From positions 1 to 17,240 of the forward strand of contig JAPPKR010000165.1 of the NCBI GenBank assembly GCA_028819835.1: a stretch of DNA of 17,240 bases. The letters are read 5' to 3'. The notes below the pieces were generated by a model. The model did not search any database and was not told the origin of the DNA. It saw nothing but the letters and a program-made list of their open reading frames with translations. The stretch's first letter is position 1, and every line of letters starts with the position of its first letter. This stretch comes from a bacterium. Its GTDB lineage: Bacteria > Actinomycetota > Acidimicrobiia > UBA5794 > ZC4RG35. Both the position numbers and the translations under genes were made by a program. Below are positions 8,055 through 14,671 of the stretch, one piece after another.

Positions 8055-8954
8055 TTGAGCGAGAAGCTTGGATTCATCGGGCTGGGGATTATGGGAGGGG
8101 GGATGGCGGCCAACCTCTTGGCGGCCGGCCATGAGGTGACGGTCTGGAACCGCACGGCTTCGCGGATGGAGCCGCTGGTGGAGATGGGCGCCTCGGCGGC
8201 CGGGTCGCCCCGGGAGGTGGCCGAGGGCTCGTCGGTGGTGATGATCTGTGTCTCCGACACCCCCGACGTGGTGGCGGTGACCGAGGGGCCCGACGGGATC
8301 CTGGCCGGCCTGTCGGCGGGCTCGGTGGTGGTGGACCACTCCACGATCAGCCCGTCGGAGACCCGGCGCCTGGCCGGTCTGGCCGAACAGGCGGGCTCGG
8401 GGTGGCTGGACGGGCCGGTCAGCGGGGGGAGCGAGGGCGCCGCGCTCGGCACACTCTCGATAATGGTGGGCGGCGAGGCCTCCCAACTGGAGCGGGTGCG
8501 GCCCTATCTGGAGGCGATGGGAAAGAGCATCACCCACACCGGTCCGGTGGGGTCGGGACAGATGGTGAAGCTGGTCAACCAGGTGCTGGTGGTGGTGAAC
8601 CAACTGGCGGTGTCTGAGGCGTTGTTGCTGGCCGAGGTGGGGGAACTGGACCTGGAGGCCACCCTGTCGGCGGTGACCGGCGGGGCGGCCGGGTCGTGGA
8701 TGCTTGCCAACCGGGGACCGCAGATGATCGTGCGCGACTGGCGCCCGGGGTTCACCATCGACCTCCAGCAAAAGGACCTGCGCCTGGTCCTGGAGGCCGC
8801 CGACGAACTGGGCGTGCCCCTTCCGGGGACCGCCCTGGTGTTCCAGCTCTACCGGGCCCTGCAGCGCCGGGGCCTGGGTGCGGAGGGCAATCACGCGCTG
8901 GTGAAGGCCCTCGAGCACATCGTGGGCGCCGAGGTGGGGTCGGAACAGGGGTAG
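8055..8954 (+). CDS. NAD(P)-dependent beta-hydroxyacid dehydrogenase (GarR/3-hydroxyisobutyrate dehydrogenase family)
   Basis: Cytosolic oxidoreductase interconverting a beta-hydroxyacid and its semialdehyde, such as tartronate semialdehyde/glycerate or 3-hydroxyisobutyrate. Length is 299 aa, the usual size. The Rossmann motif GFIGLGIMGGGMAANL is at 6-21, the DHSTISP segment at 94-100, the family signature DGPVSGGSEGAALGTLSIMVGG at 119-140, catalytic K172 in GQMVKLVNQ (168-176), and the distal KDLRL (240-244). The C-terminal half follows the GarR/GlxR pattern (KLVNQ...SEALLLAE...PGFTIDLQQKDL), so tartronate-semialdehyde-reductase-like is the closest recall, though 3-hydroxyisobutyrate is possible. 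The TTG start at 8055 sits 22 nt after the carboxylase stop behind a strong ribosome-binding site. Third gene of the operon. Confidence 0.9.
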   Translation: MSEKLGFIGLGIMGGGMAANLLAAGHEVTVWNRTASRMEPLVEMGASAAGSPREVAEGSSVVMICVSDTPDVVAVTEGPDGILAGLSAGSVVVDHSTISPSETRRLAGLAEQAGSGWLDGPVSGGSEGAALGTLSIMVGGEASQLERVRPYLEAMGKSITHTGPVGSGQMVKLVNQVLVVVNQLAVSEALLLAEVGELDLEATLSAVTGGAAGSWMLANRGPQMIVRDWRPGFTIDLQQKDLRLVLEAADELGVPLPGTALVFQLYRALQRRGLGAEGNHALVKALEHIVGAEVGSEQG

Positions 8955-8956
8955 CG

Positions 8957-9751
8957 ATGGCGGACGTGATGGAGCAGGTGGTGTCCGACCTGGCCGGGGA
9001 GCAGGAGGCGCTGGACCGCCTGGTGGCCGGCCTGGACGACGCCGGGTGGGCGACCGACACCCCGTCTGAGGGGTGGACCGTGGCCGACCAGATCAGCCAT
9101 CTGGCCTACTTCGACCAAAAGGCCGCCGAGTCGGTGACCGAACCCGAGGGCTTCGCGGCAGAGGTGGCGGCGTTGATAGCCTCCGGCGACCTCAGGGGAC
9201 TGGAGGCCGACATCATGGTGCGGGGGAGGGCAATGTCGGGGACCGGACTGCTCAGGTGGTGGCGGGAGGCCCGCGAATGCCTCCATTCGGCGATGCGGGG
9301 GTTCGATCCCGATGAGCGGGTCCCCTGGTACGGACCGCCGATGAGGGCGTACTCGTCCGCGCAGGCCCGGCTAATGGAGACCTGGGCGCACGGCCAGGAC
9401 GTAGCCGACGCGCTGGGCGTGGACTACCCGGCCACCGACCGGATCTATCACGTGGCGGAACTGGGGATCAAGACCTTCTCGTGGAGCTTTCGCAACCGGG
9501 GTCTCACCGTGCCCGACGAGCGGGTCCGGGTGGTGCTGCGGGGATCATCGGGACGGGTCTGGGTATGGAATGAGGGCTGCGACGCCAACATCACCGGCCC
9601 TTTGCGCGACTTCTGCCTGGTGGTGACCCAGCGCCGGCATGCCGCCGACACCCGCCTGGTCGTCCAGGGCGGACCCGCCCGCCGCTGGATGCAGATCGCC
9701 CAGGCCTACGCGGGACCGCCCGGCCCCGGGCGTCCCCCCTCGGAGGACTAG
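8957..9751 (+). CDS. TIGR03084 family metal-binding protein (DinB/mycothiol maleylpyruvate isomerase fold)
   Basis: Protein of 264 aa with an N-terminal DinB-like four-helix bundle and a C-terminal domain, as in TIGR03084/mycothiol-dependent isomerase-like proteins. Putative metal ligands are H48 (DQISHLAYFD) and E141/H145 in RLMETWAHGQDVADALG (138-154). W40 in the EGWTVADQ segment is also typical. The family is found mainly in actinobacteria and, as I recall, near acyl-CoA carboxylase and acyl-CoA dehydrogenase genes, which fits its place here. A thiol-dependent (mycothiol) isomerase or transferase role is inference. ATG 8957 follows the dehydrogenase stop after 2 nt, so it is the last gene of a coupled four-gene operon. 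The C-terminus (PPGPGRPPSED) is low complexity. Confidence 0.85.
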   Translation: MADVMEQVVSDLAGEQEALDRLVAGLDDAGWATDTPSEGWTVADQISHLAYFDQKAAESVTEPEGFAAEVAALIASGDLRGLEADIMVRGRAMSGTGLLRWWREARECLHSAMRGFDPDERVPWYGPPMRAYSSAQARLMETWAHGQDVADALGVDYPATDRIYHVAELGIKTFSWSFRNRGLTVPDERVRVVLRGSSGRVWVWNEGCDANITGPLRDFCLVVTQRRHAADTRLVVQGGPARRWMQIAQAYAGPPGPGRPPSED

Positions 9752-9849
9752 CTCAGGGTCCCACCCGCCGCGCTGCCGCGCACGCCTATACGCGTAGGTC
9801 TGGCAAAACCAGGAGTCCGGATTGGACCAATTTGTGTTTGGAGGGGTTG

Positions 9850-9855
9850 TAAAAT
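9850..9855 (+). promoter_or_regulatory. candidate -10 of the first small-gene pair
   Basis: TAAAAT at 9850-9855, 40 bp before the ATG at 9890, in a locally AT-richer stretch. No good -35 is seen at 17 bp. The -10 spacing to the start matches that of the paralogous pair (TAAGGT, 38 bp before 14977), and both continue TGyCC. Confidence 0.35.
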
Positions 9856-9877
9856 GCCCTTGTAGGTGATCCGCTGT

Positions 9878-9884
9878 AAGGAGG
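9878..9884 (+). promoter_or_regulatory. ribosome binding site of the small HTH-like gene
   Basis: AAGGAGG with 5 nt to ATG 9890. It rules out the upstream in-frame ATG at 9866. Confidence 0.75.
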
Positions 9885-9889
9885 GAGTT

Positions 9890-10099
9890 ATGAAGGAGGG
9901 AGTTTTTACGGTACGGCACAACGCGTTGGCAATTTATGACCTGCTTATGGGTTATCAGGACATCACCATTGAAGATGCACAGCGGAGATTGCACCTCTCT
10001 GATGAGGAATTGGAAGAGGCCCTTGAGGTGCTTCGTGAGTCGTACCGAAAAGTCTTCGGTGAGCTAGACAGGCCTGTGACTGTTCGATGGAGTGGTTGA
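9890..10099 (+). CDS. small helical protein A1, paralogue of the protein at 14977
   Basis: Protein of 69 aa; no known family recognised. Residues 13-51 are a predicted helical segment with an HTH-like rhythm (DITIEDAQRRLHLSDEELEEALEVL, acidic). It aligns with the 83-aa protein at 14977-15228: a shared Y-D-L, then 15 of 28 ungapped positions identical from D24 onwards (D-I-T-x-E-x-A-Q-x-x-L-x-L-x-D-E-E-x-x-E-A). The remaining ends differ. It has a strong ribosome-binding site, so translation is likely. Its last 13 nt overlap the next gene, which begins inside it. Base composition is less GC-rich than the flanking operons, with codons such as TTT, TTA and GTA, suggesting separate acquisition. 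A DNA-binding or adaptor role is a guess. Confidence 0.7.
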   Translation: MKEGVFTVRHNALAIYDLLMGYQDITIEDAQRRLHLSDEELEEALEVLRESYRKVFGELDRPVTVRWSG

Positions 10100-10317
10100 T
10101 TGCCCTGGCGATCGTCGCCGGGAACACGATCACCGTATTGATAGTGCAACTGTTCGGGAATCGGAGGCAGAAGGCAGAGACAGAGTTCAGCATTGTGCAG
10201 GCTCAGCATGTGGTGCTGAAGGATCTGTATGCCGCCCTTGAGAGATCCCAACAGCTACTGGAGATAAAGGAGCAGCAACTGAACATCCTGCGCCAGGATC
10301 TCGTCCTCCACCGGTAG
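10087..10317 (+). CDS. small membrane-anchored coiled-coil protein B1
   Basis: Protein of 76 aa with no recognised family. One N-terminal transmembrane helix (about 3-22, WLIALAIVAGNTITVLIVQL) is followed by a basic NRRQK stop-transfer. A cytosolic amphipathic coiled coil then spans ~28-74 (ETEFSIVQAQHVVLKDLYAALERSQQLLEIKEQQLNILRQDL). ATG 10087 lies inside the preceding gene with a 13-nt overlap, implying coupled translation and joint function. The anchor is N-terminal, unlike the tail-anchored coiled-coil protein at 2840. Base composition is low-GC like its partner. Whether the pair is a regulator/sensor, toxin-antitoxin or prophage remnant cannot be decided from sequence. Confidence 0.65.
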   Translation: MEWLIALAIVAGNTITVLIVQLFGNRRQKAETEFSIVQAQHVVLKDLYAALERSQQLLEIKEQQLNILRQDLVLHR

Positions 10318-10409
10318 GTCAACTTGTCTCGGCTCAGGCACCGTCACTCGACTCGCCCCCATGGGGGAATAGTTTGTCCGAAGTGGCAATAAAGCCCCCG
10401 TCCCAGGGG

Positions 10410-10438
10410 TTGACTTGCCTGGTCTTGGGGCTGATACT
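10410..10438 (+). promoter_or_regulatory. strong sigma70-type promoter with no adjacent gene
   Basis: TTGACT (10410-10415), 17-bp spacer, GATACT (10433-10438). The predicted start is near 10445. The next plus-strand gene begins only at 10975, beyond a gene on the opposite strand, so the transcript would be non-coding or antisense to the 85-aa membrane gene. Confidence 0.5.
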
Positions 10439-10444
10439 GGGAGG

Positions 10445-10609
10445 ACAGCTACAAAACCTCCGGTCCGGGTACCGAGCTCACCCGGTCCGCGACACCCGAG
10501 GTCACACGACGAAAAGATCGGTCTCACCCGAAGCTGGTTTTTCGCGACTTCACGGCTGGTGGTGGCGGTGGGGGAGGGCCCATCGGGGACCCCCGATTCC
10601 CCGGTTTTT
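10445..10609 (+). ncRNA. candidate small RNA
   Basis: Bounded by the promoter at 10410-10438 and by the hairpin ATCGGGG-ac-CCCCGAT (10582-10597), which is followed 7 nt later by TTTTT (10605-10609). The length would be about 165 nt. No Rfam family was recognised; support is positional only. Confidence 0.25.
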
Positions 10610-10617
10610 CGCGACTT
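10536..10617. repeat. 15-bp direct repeat pair flanking a hairpin
   Basis: ggtttttcgcgactt occurs exactly at 10536-10550 and 10603-10617, 67 bp apart, on either side of a G-rich tract and hairpin. It may be a degenerate intergenic repeat. Confidence 0.6.
10582..10609 (+). terminator. possible rho-independent terminator
   Basis: A 7-bp perfect stem (10582-10588 with 10591-10597) with only 2 nt between arms, so the physical stem is about 6 bp with a 4-nt loop. TTTTT follows at 10605-10609. The 7-nt gap before the T run makes it atypical. Confidence 0.3.
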
Positions 10618-10651
10618 TTCCACGGGTTTCGCGGTATCTGCCGGGCTTCGG

Positions 10652-10909
10652 CTAGAAGGCGATCGGGGTGAAGCTGGTGAAGAAGGCGACTCCGCCGAAG
10701 ATCAGGCCGAGGAGCGACTGGATCTGGCGTTCGGGTTGGCGGATGGCCACCCACCCCATGATCGCCGCGATGCCTCCCAGGATGAAGGAGACCGGGTAGT
10801 CGGAGTAGGTGAACTGGGAGACGAAGTAGGAAAAGGCCCGGGCGGCCAGGGCGAGGCTCCCCACCACCAGGGTGGTGGTGGCCAGGTAGTTGGGGGGCTG
10901 TTTGGCCAT
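10652..10909 (-). CDS. small three-helix membrane protein (DUF4190-like topology)
   Basis: Protein of 85 aa with three predicted membrane helices at about 8-30, 38-56 and 63-82, and short loops. The pattern ILGGIAAIMGWVAIRQPERQ...LGLIFGGVAF resembles small DUF4190-type membrane proteins (helix, ..G..A..R/Q, helix with G..G), but I do not recognise a specific family. ATG 10909 has GGAAGGA 7 nt upstream on the minus strand. It is divergent from the SMP-30 gene, sharing a 65-bp upstream region. Function unknown. Confidence 0.7.
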   Translation of the reverse strand: MAKQPPNYLATTTLVVGSLALAARAFSYFVSQFTYSDYPVSFILGGIAAIMGWVAIRQPERQIQSLLGLIFGGVAFFTSFTPIAF

Positions 10910-10974
10910 TCGGCGGTCCTTCCGGTCTTCGTCCCCCTCGCGGCGGATACTACCGGGCGGTAAGATGGCGGCAG

Positions 10975-11865
10975 ATGAGTGACACCCCCCGGATCGACTG
11001 CGTGCTTAGGGCTGACGCCGGGCTGGGGGAGAGCCCGGTGTGGGACACCGAACGCGGGGCGCTCTGGTGGGTCGACATTCCCGGGCGGGCGGTCCACTGC
11101 TACGACCCGGAGTCGGACCGGGACACCGCAACCTCGGTCTCCGTCACGCCGGCCGCCCTGGCCGTACGGACGCGGGGCGGGCTGGTGCTGGCCACGGACG
11201 ACGGTTTCTGGGCCTTCGACCCCGGTGACGGGGGGATTTCCCAGTTGGCTCCCGACCCCGAGCCCGATCTCCCCCGCAACCGGCTCAACGACTCCCGCTG
11301 TGACCGCCAGGGGCGCTTCTGGGCGGGGAGCATGCACGACCCCACCTCCGATAAGGTGGCGGCGGGACGGCTCCACCGGCTCGATCATGACCTCTCGGTG
11401 AGCACCTTCGGAGGCGGCCTGGGGGTCTCCAACGGCCTGGCCTTCTCTCCCGACGGGCGCACCATGTACCACGCCGACACCTGGGCCGAGACCGTGTGGG
11501 CCTACGACTACGACCCCGACGCGGGCGTCCCCTCTGCCCGGCGGGTGTTCGCCGAGTTCCATGACCTCCCGGGGCGTCCCGACGGGGCGGCGGTGGACGA
11601 GTCGGGGTGCTACTGGGTGGCCCTGGCCAGGGGAGGACAGATCGTCCGGGTGACTCCCCGGGGAGAGCGCGACCGCGTGATCTCGTTTCCGGTGAGCGCC
11701 CCCACCATGGTGGCCTTCGGGGGACCGGGGCTCGACACCATGTACGTCACCACCATGGGGTCGGGGGCGGTGGGCCCGGACGCGGCCCGCCCGGGGCTGG
11801 ACGGGGGGCTGTTCGCGTTCGATCCGGGGTGCCGGGGGCTCCCCGAGCCGAGATTCGGGGGTTAG
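10975..11865 (+). CDS. SMP-30/gluconolactonase/LRE family lactonase
   Basis: Six-bladed beta-propeller metal-dependent sugar lactonase of 296 aa, expected to hydrolyse an aldonolactone to the aldonic acid in the cytosol. Regucalcin-type metal ligands are all recognisable: E19 in LGESPVW, N153 in VSNGLAFSPDG, and D203 in GRPDGAAVDESG. The substrate-loop NRLNDSRCD is at 102-110. The family signature phrases WWVDIPG, FWAGSM and MYHADTW are present. The stop precedes the aldolase ATG by 3 nt, so the two are cotranscribed, suggesting lactone opening followed by retro-aldol cleavage of a derived 2-keto-3-deoxy acid. The ATG at 10975 has only a weak ribosome-binding site. The C-terminus ends early in the last blade (GLPEPRFGG) but is within family range. 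Confidence 0.92.
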   Translation: MSDTPRIDCVLRADAGLGESPVWDTERGALWWVDIPGRAVHCYDPESDRDTATSVSVTPAALAVRTRGGLVLATDDGFWAFDPGDGGISQLAPDPEPDLPRNRLNDSRCDRQGRFWAGSMHDPTSDKVAAGRLHRLDHDLSVSTFGGGLGVSNGLAFSPDGRTMYHADTWAETVWAYDYDPDAGVPSARRVFAEFHDLPGRPDGAAVDESGCYWVALARGGQIVRVTPRGERDRVISFPVSAPTMVAFGGPGLDTMYVTTMGSGAVGPDAARPGLDGGLFAFDPGCRGLPEPRFGG

Positions 11866-11868
11866 GGA

Positions 11869-12633
11869 ATGATCCGCAACCTCGCCAAGCAGAAGCTTTT
11901 GTCCGGGGAGACGGTGGTGGGGTGCTTCCTCAAGTACGCCGAGGCGGACCTCGCCGAGTACGTGGCCCTTCTGGGCTGGGACTTCCTGGTCTTCGACGGG
12001 GAGCACGGGACTATCGAGCCGGGGGACCTCTCCGGTCTGGCGCGGGCCTGCGAACTCCACGGGGTCACCCCGATCGCCCGGGTGCCCACCAACCTCCCCC
12101 ACCCCATCCTGCGCTTTTTGGACACCGGCGTCCACGGGGTGCACGTCCCCTGGGTGAACAGCCCCGAGGCGGCGGAGGCGGCGGTCCGGTCGGTCAAGTA
12201 CCACCCCCGGGGAGTCCGGGGGTTGGCCAGCAACCGGAGCGGCGACTACGGGCTTTCCGAACCCGTGGACCGGTTCATGGAGCGGGCCAACCGGGAGACG
12301 ATGACCGTGATCCACATCGAGACCATCGAGGCGGTGAACTCCATCGAGGGGTATCTGGAGGTCGACGACCTGGACGTGCTGTTCCTGGGGCCCAGCGACC
12401 TCTCCCAGTCCATGGGGCTGGCGGGTCAAAAGGGCCATCCCGACCTGGTGGCTGCCATGGACAGGGTGGCCGCGGCGGTGGCGAACTCCGACAAGATCCT
12501 GGGAGTGTTCGCCCCCACTGGAGAGGACGCCGCCGAGTGGGTGGGGAAGGGAGCGCGCTATGTCGTCACCGGGATGGAAGGGTTCCTCCGGGCCGGCATG
12601 GCCGAATACATCGACGGGGTTCGCCGACTGTAG
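11869..12633 (+). CDS. HpcH/HpaI family class II aldolase (RhmA/2-keto-3-deoxyacid type)
   Basis: Metal-dependent pyruvate aldolase of 254 aa that cleaves a 2-keto-3-deoxy (or 4-hydroxy-2-oxo) acid to pyruvate and an aldehyde. The HpaI/RhmA landmarks are present: the FDGEHG loop (42-47) with catalytic H46, R71 in IARVP, and metal ligands E151 (IHIETIEA) and D177 (GPSDLSQSMG). The GVHGVHVPWVNSPEAA segment (87-102) carries the substrate loop. Pairing with a lactonase suggests a non-phosphorylative sugar-acid route, but the dehydrogenase and dehydratase steps are not in the window. Alternative assignment is a 4-hydroxy-2-oxovalerate-type or citrate-lyase-like aldolase. The gene ends 3 bp from the convergent lysR stop. 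Confidence 0.92.
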   Translation: MIRNLAKQKLLSGETVVGCFLKYAEADLAEYVALLGWDFLVFDGEHGTIEPGDLSGLARACELHGVTPIARVPTNLPHPILRFLDTGVHGVHVPWVNSPEAAEAAVRSVKYHPRGVRGLASNRSGDYGLSEPVDRFMERANRETMTVIHIETIEAVNSIEGYLEVDDLDVLFLGPSDLSQSMGLAGQKGHPDLVAAMDRVAAAVANSDKILGVFAPTGEDAAEWVGKGARYVVTGMEGFLRAGMAEYIDGVRRL

Positions 12634-12636
12634 GGA

Positions 12637-13470
12637 TCAGCCCCCCGTCACCAGCCTCATGAGATTCCGGGCGCGCGGGTCGAGATCGGCGTCCGCTCGC
12701 CAGACTCCCACTATCTGCCGGCGGGCCACCAGTGGACCTTCGGTCAGGGCGTCTCCGGGTTCGGCGACCTGGCGGGGGAGGACCGTGCGGGCATAGCCCA
12801 GCACCGCCATCTGGCGGAGCACTGTGGGGTTGGCCGACTCGAGGGCCACCTGGGGGCGGATGCCCTGCTGGGCGAGACCCTGGTCCACCAGCAGCCGGGT
12901 CCGCGAGCCCGGCGGGTAGAGGGCCCAGCCATGGGGAGACCGCCCCGGGGGGGAGTAGATGTGCATGCCCTCGGTGGTGATCGGTTCCGAGCGGTAGGCC
13001 GGCCCGGCCGGGCCCACCACGAAGGCCAGGTCGATCCGGTAGTCGTCCAGCATTCCCAGGAGCGCCTCCGAGTCGTCCACCACCAACTGCAGGTCGATGC
13101 CGGCGTGCTCGGTGCGGAGCCGGGACAGCCCCGGAGGAAGGGTGTAGAGGCCGACGGTGTCGATCATCCCCACCCGCAGCGTCCCCACCTCCCCTCTCTC
13201 CCAGCTCCGGAGCCAGCGCTGGAGTTCGGCGGTCTGGCCGATCACTCCGTCGGCGTAGCGGGCCACCCGCCTTCCGGGTTCGGTGAGGACCCGCCGGCGC
13301 CCGGCCTTTCGGAACAGCGGCGCGCCGAGGCGGCGGGACAACTCGGCCAGCGAATGGGACAGGGCGGGCTGGCTGATGCGCAGTTCGGCGGCCGCGTCGG
13401 TGAAGGACCCGCGCCGCTCCACCTCCTGGAGGCCGCGCAGGCTGGTGAAATTGAGTGAGGGTAAATCCAT
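12637..13470 (-). CDS. LysR family transcriptional regulator
   Basis: DNA-binding regulator of 277 aa, slightly short for the family (~300). The winged HTH occupies residues ~8-65, with the recognition region SFTDAAAELRISQPALSHSLAELSRRLG (22-49) and the wing ending LFRKAGRRRVLTEPG. The effector-binding domain starts near 96 (GTLRVGMIDTVG). It faces the SMP-30/aldolase operon tail to tail and is divergent from ino1. Candidate targets are its own promoter, ino1 and the lactonase operon. ATG 13470 lies only ~12 nt after the predicted transcript start, and no clear Shine-Dalgarno is seen, so initiation may be near-leaderless. The ligand is unknown. Confidence 0.92.
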   Translation of the reverse strand: MDLPSLNFTSLRGLQEVERRGSFTDAAAELRISQPALSHSLAELSRRLGAPLFRKAGRRRVLTEPGRRVARYADGVIGQTAELQRWLRSWERGEVGTLRVGMIDTVGLYTLPPGLSRLRTEHAGIDLQLVVDDSEALLGMLDDYRIDLAFVVGPAGPAYRSEPITTEGMHIYSPPGRSPHGWALYPPGSRTRLLVDQGLAQQGIRPQVALESANPTVLRQMAVLGYARTVLPRQVAEPGDALTEGPLVARRQIVGVWRADADLDPRARNLMRLVTGG

Positions 13471-13488
13471 AACGATTACTTATGATTT

Positions 13489-13517
13489 ATTATAAAAACA
13501 TTTATTTGACTAATCAA
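13489..13517 (-). promoter_or_regulatory. lysR promoter
   Basis: On the minus strand TTGATT (13517-13512), 17-bp spacer, TATAAT (13494-13489). The predicted start is near 13482, giving a ~12-nt leader. It is embedded in an AT-rich island unlike the rest of the window. Confidence 0.6.
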
Positions 13518-13518
13518 A
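13505..13518. promoter_or_regulatory. dyad, candidate LysR-type operator
   Basis: TTTGA-ctaa-TCAAA, a perfect 5-bp inverted repeat overlapping the lysR -35, where LysR regulators commonly autoregulate. A TTGACT at 13506-13511 on the plus strand could also serve as a -35 for ino1, with a poor -10 (CAGACT, 13529-13534). Confidence 0.4.
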
Positions 13519-13565
13519 GTCGGCCGGGCAGACTAGTCGGGGTCGGACACACAGAGGATGTAACA

Positions 13566-14645
13566 GTGAAAGAAATCAGAGTGGCCATCGTGGGCGTGGG
13601 GAACTGCGCCTCCTCGCTGGTGCAGGGGGTGGAGTACTACCGTGACGCACCCGCCGACCAGATGATCCCCGGGCTGATGCACCCCTCCCTGGGTGGATAC
13701 CACGTGCGCGACATCCGGTTCGTGGCCGCTTTCGACGTGGACGCCGCCAAGGTGGGACAGGACCTGTCCAAGGCGATCTCGGCCGGGCAGAACAACACCG
13801 TGGCGTTCTCCGATGTCTCCCACCTGGACGTGACCGTGCAGCGGGGCCCCACCCTGGACGGGATCGGCTCGTACCTGGCCGACCTGGTGGAGGAGTCGGC
13901 GGTCCCCGAGGGCGATGTCGCCGAGGCGCTGCGCCGGGCCCGGGTGGACGTGGTGGTCTCCTACCTGCCGGTCGGCTCGCAGAAGGCCACCGAGTACTAC
14001 GCGCGCCAGGCCCTCGAGGCCGGGTGCGCCTTCGTCAACTGCATCCCGGTGTTCATCGCCCGCACCCCCGAGTGGGCCGACCGCTTCCGGGAGGCGGGAG
14101 TCCCCATCGTGGGCGACGACATCAAGTCACAGGTGGGCGCCACCATCCTGCACCGGACCCTGGTGAACCTCTTCCAGGACCGGGGAGTGAAGGTGGACCG
14201 GACCTACCAGCTCAACTTCGGGGGCAACACCGACTTTCTGAACATGCTGGAGCGGAGTCGGCTGGTCTCCAAGAAGGAGTCGAAGACCAAGGCGGTGACC
14301 AGCCAGTTGGAGACCCGGACGCCGGTGGAGGACGTCCACATCGGGCCCTCGGACCACGTTCCGTGGCTGACCGACCGCAAGTGGGCGCACATCCGCCTGG
14401 AGGGGACCGCCTTCGGGGACACCCCGCTGTCGGCGGAGGTGAAGTTGGAGGTGTGGGACAGCCCCAACTCGGCGGGAGTGGTGATCGACGCCGTCCGGTG
14501 CGCCAAGCTGGGCCTCGACCGGGGGCTCTCGGGTCCGCTCCATGAGGCCAGCGCCTACTTCATGAAGTCGCCTCCCAACCAGATGCGGGACGAGGATGCC
14601 CGCCAAGCGGTGGAAGCCTTCATTGCCGGAGGTGAAACCGACTAG
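13566..14645 (+). CDS. ino1: inositol-3-phosphate synthase (actinobacterial type)
   Basis: NAD-dependent cyclisation of glucose 6-phosphate to 1L-myo-inositol 1-phosphate, first step towards mycothiol and phosphatidylinositol in actinobacteria; cytosolic. Length is 359 aa, close to mycobacterial Ino1. The NAD-binding loop is [12 protein letters not shown] (7-18). Conserved blocks include [15 protein letters not shown] (132-146), [15 protein letters not shown] (183-197), [12 protein letters not shown] (216-227) and the lysine-rich [10 protein letters not shown] (235-244). A GTG start at 13566 is chosen over the in-frame ATG at 13482. AGAGGA lies ~8 nt before the GTG, the family's N-terminus (KEIRVAIVG) begins there, and ATG 13482 lies inside the AT-rich promoter region. 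A role in mycothiol supply would fit the DinB-fold protein at 8957, but that is inference. Confidence 0.95.
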   Translation: MKEIRVAIVGVGNCASSLVQGVEYYRDAPADQMIPGLMHPSLGGYHVRDIRFVAAFDVDAAKVGQDLSKAISAGQNNTVAFSDVSHLDVTVQRGPTLDGIGSYLADLVEESAVPEGDVAEALRRARVDVVVSYLPVGSQKATEYYARQALEAGCAFVNCIPVFIARTPEWADRFREAGVPIVGDDIKSQVGATILHRTLVNLFQDRGVKVDRTYQLNFGGNTDFLNMLERSRLVSKKESKTKAVTSQLETRTPVEDVHIGPSDHVPWLTDRKWAHIRLEGTAFGDTPLSAEVKLEVWDSPNSAGVVIDAVRCAKLGLDRGLSGPLHEASAYFMKSPPNQMRDEDARQAVEAFIAGGETD

Positions 14646-14671
14646 AACTCTCTCATCACAGACCGGCGGAG

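Larger units (their letters stand above)
10318..10651. other. 334-bp intergenic region with hairpins and short repeats
   Basis: It lies between B1 (plus) and the 85-aa membrane gene (minus), so it is a convergent gap. It holds a perfect palindrome CCCCCATGGGGG (10356-10367), a good sigma70-like promoter (10410-10438), a pair of 15-bp direct repeats (10536-10550, 10603-10617) and a hairpin followed by a T run (10582-10609). No coding frame with a ribosome-binding site was recognised. Confidence 0.6.

Noticed and set aside
9786..9816. Short hairpins (CCTA...TAGG, CTGG-caaaa-CCAG) after the four-gene operon
   Set aside because: Arms are only 4 bp and no T tract follows, so I do not call a terminator.
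10861..10878. Inverted repeat CCACCACC-ag-GGTGGTGG
   Set aside because: It lies within the 85-aa membrane gene and is explained by codons for T-T-L-V-V; no sign of a regulatory role.
10702..12438. Long minus-strand open frame antisense to the SMP-30 and aldolase genes
   Set aside because: Composition is Pro/Arg/Gly/His-rich as expected from the antisense frame of high-GC genes. The plus-strand frames carry full family motifs.
13482..13565. N-terminal extension of ino1 from ATG 13482
   Set aside because: The ATG lies in the AT-rich promoter island without a ribosome-binding site. The family N-terminus begins at GTG 13566 behind AGAGGA.
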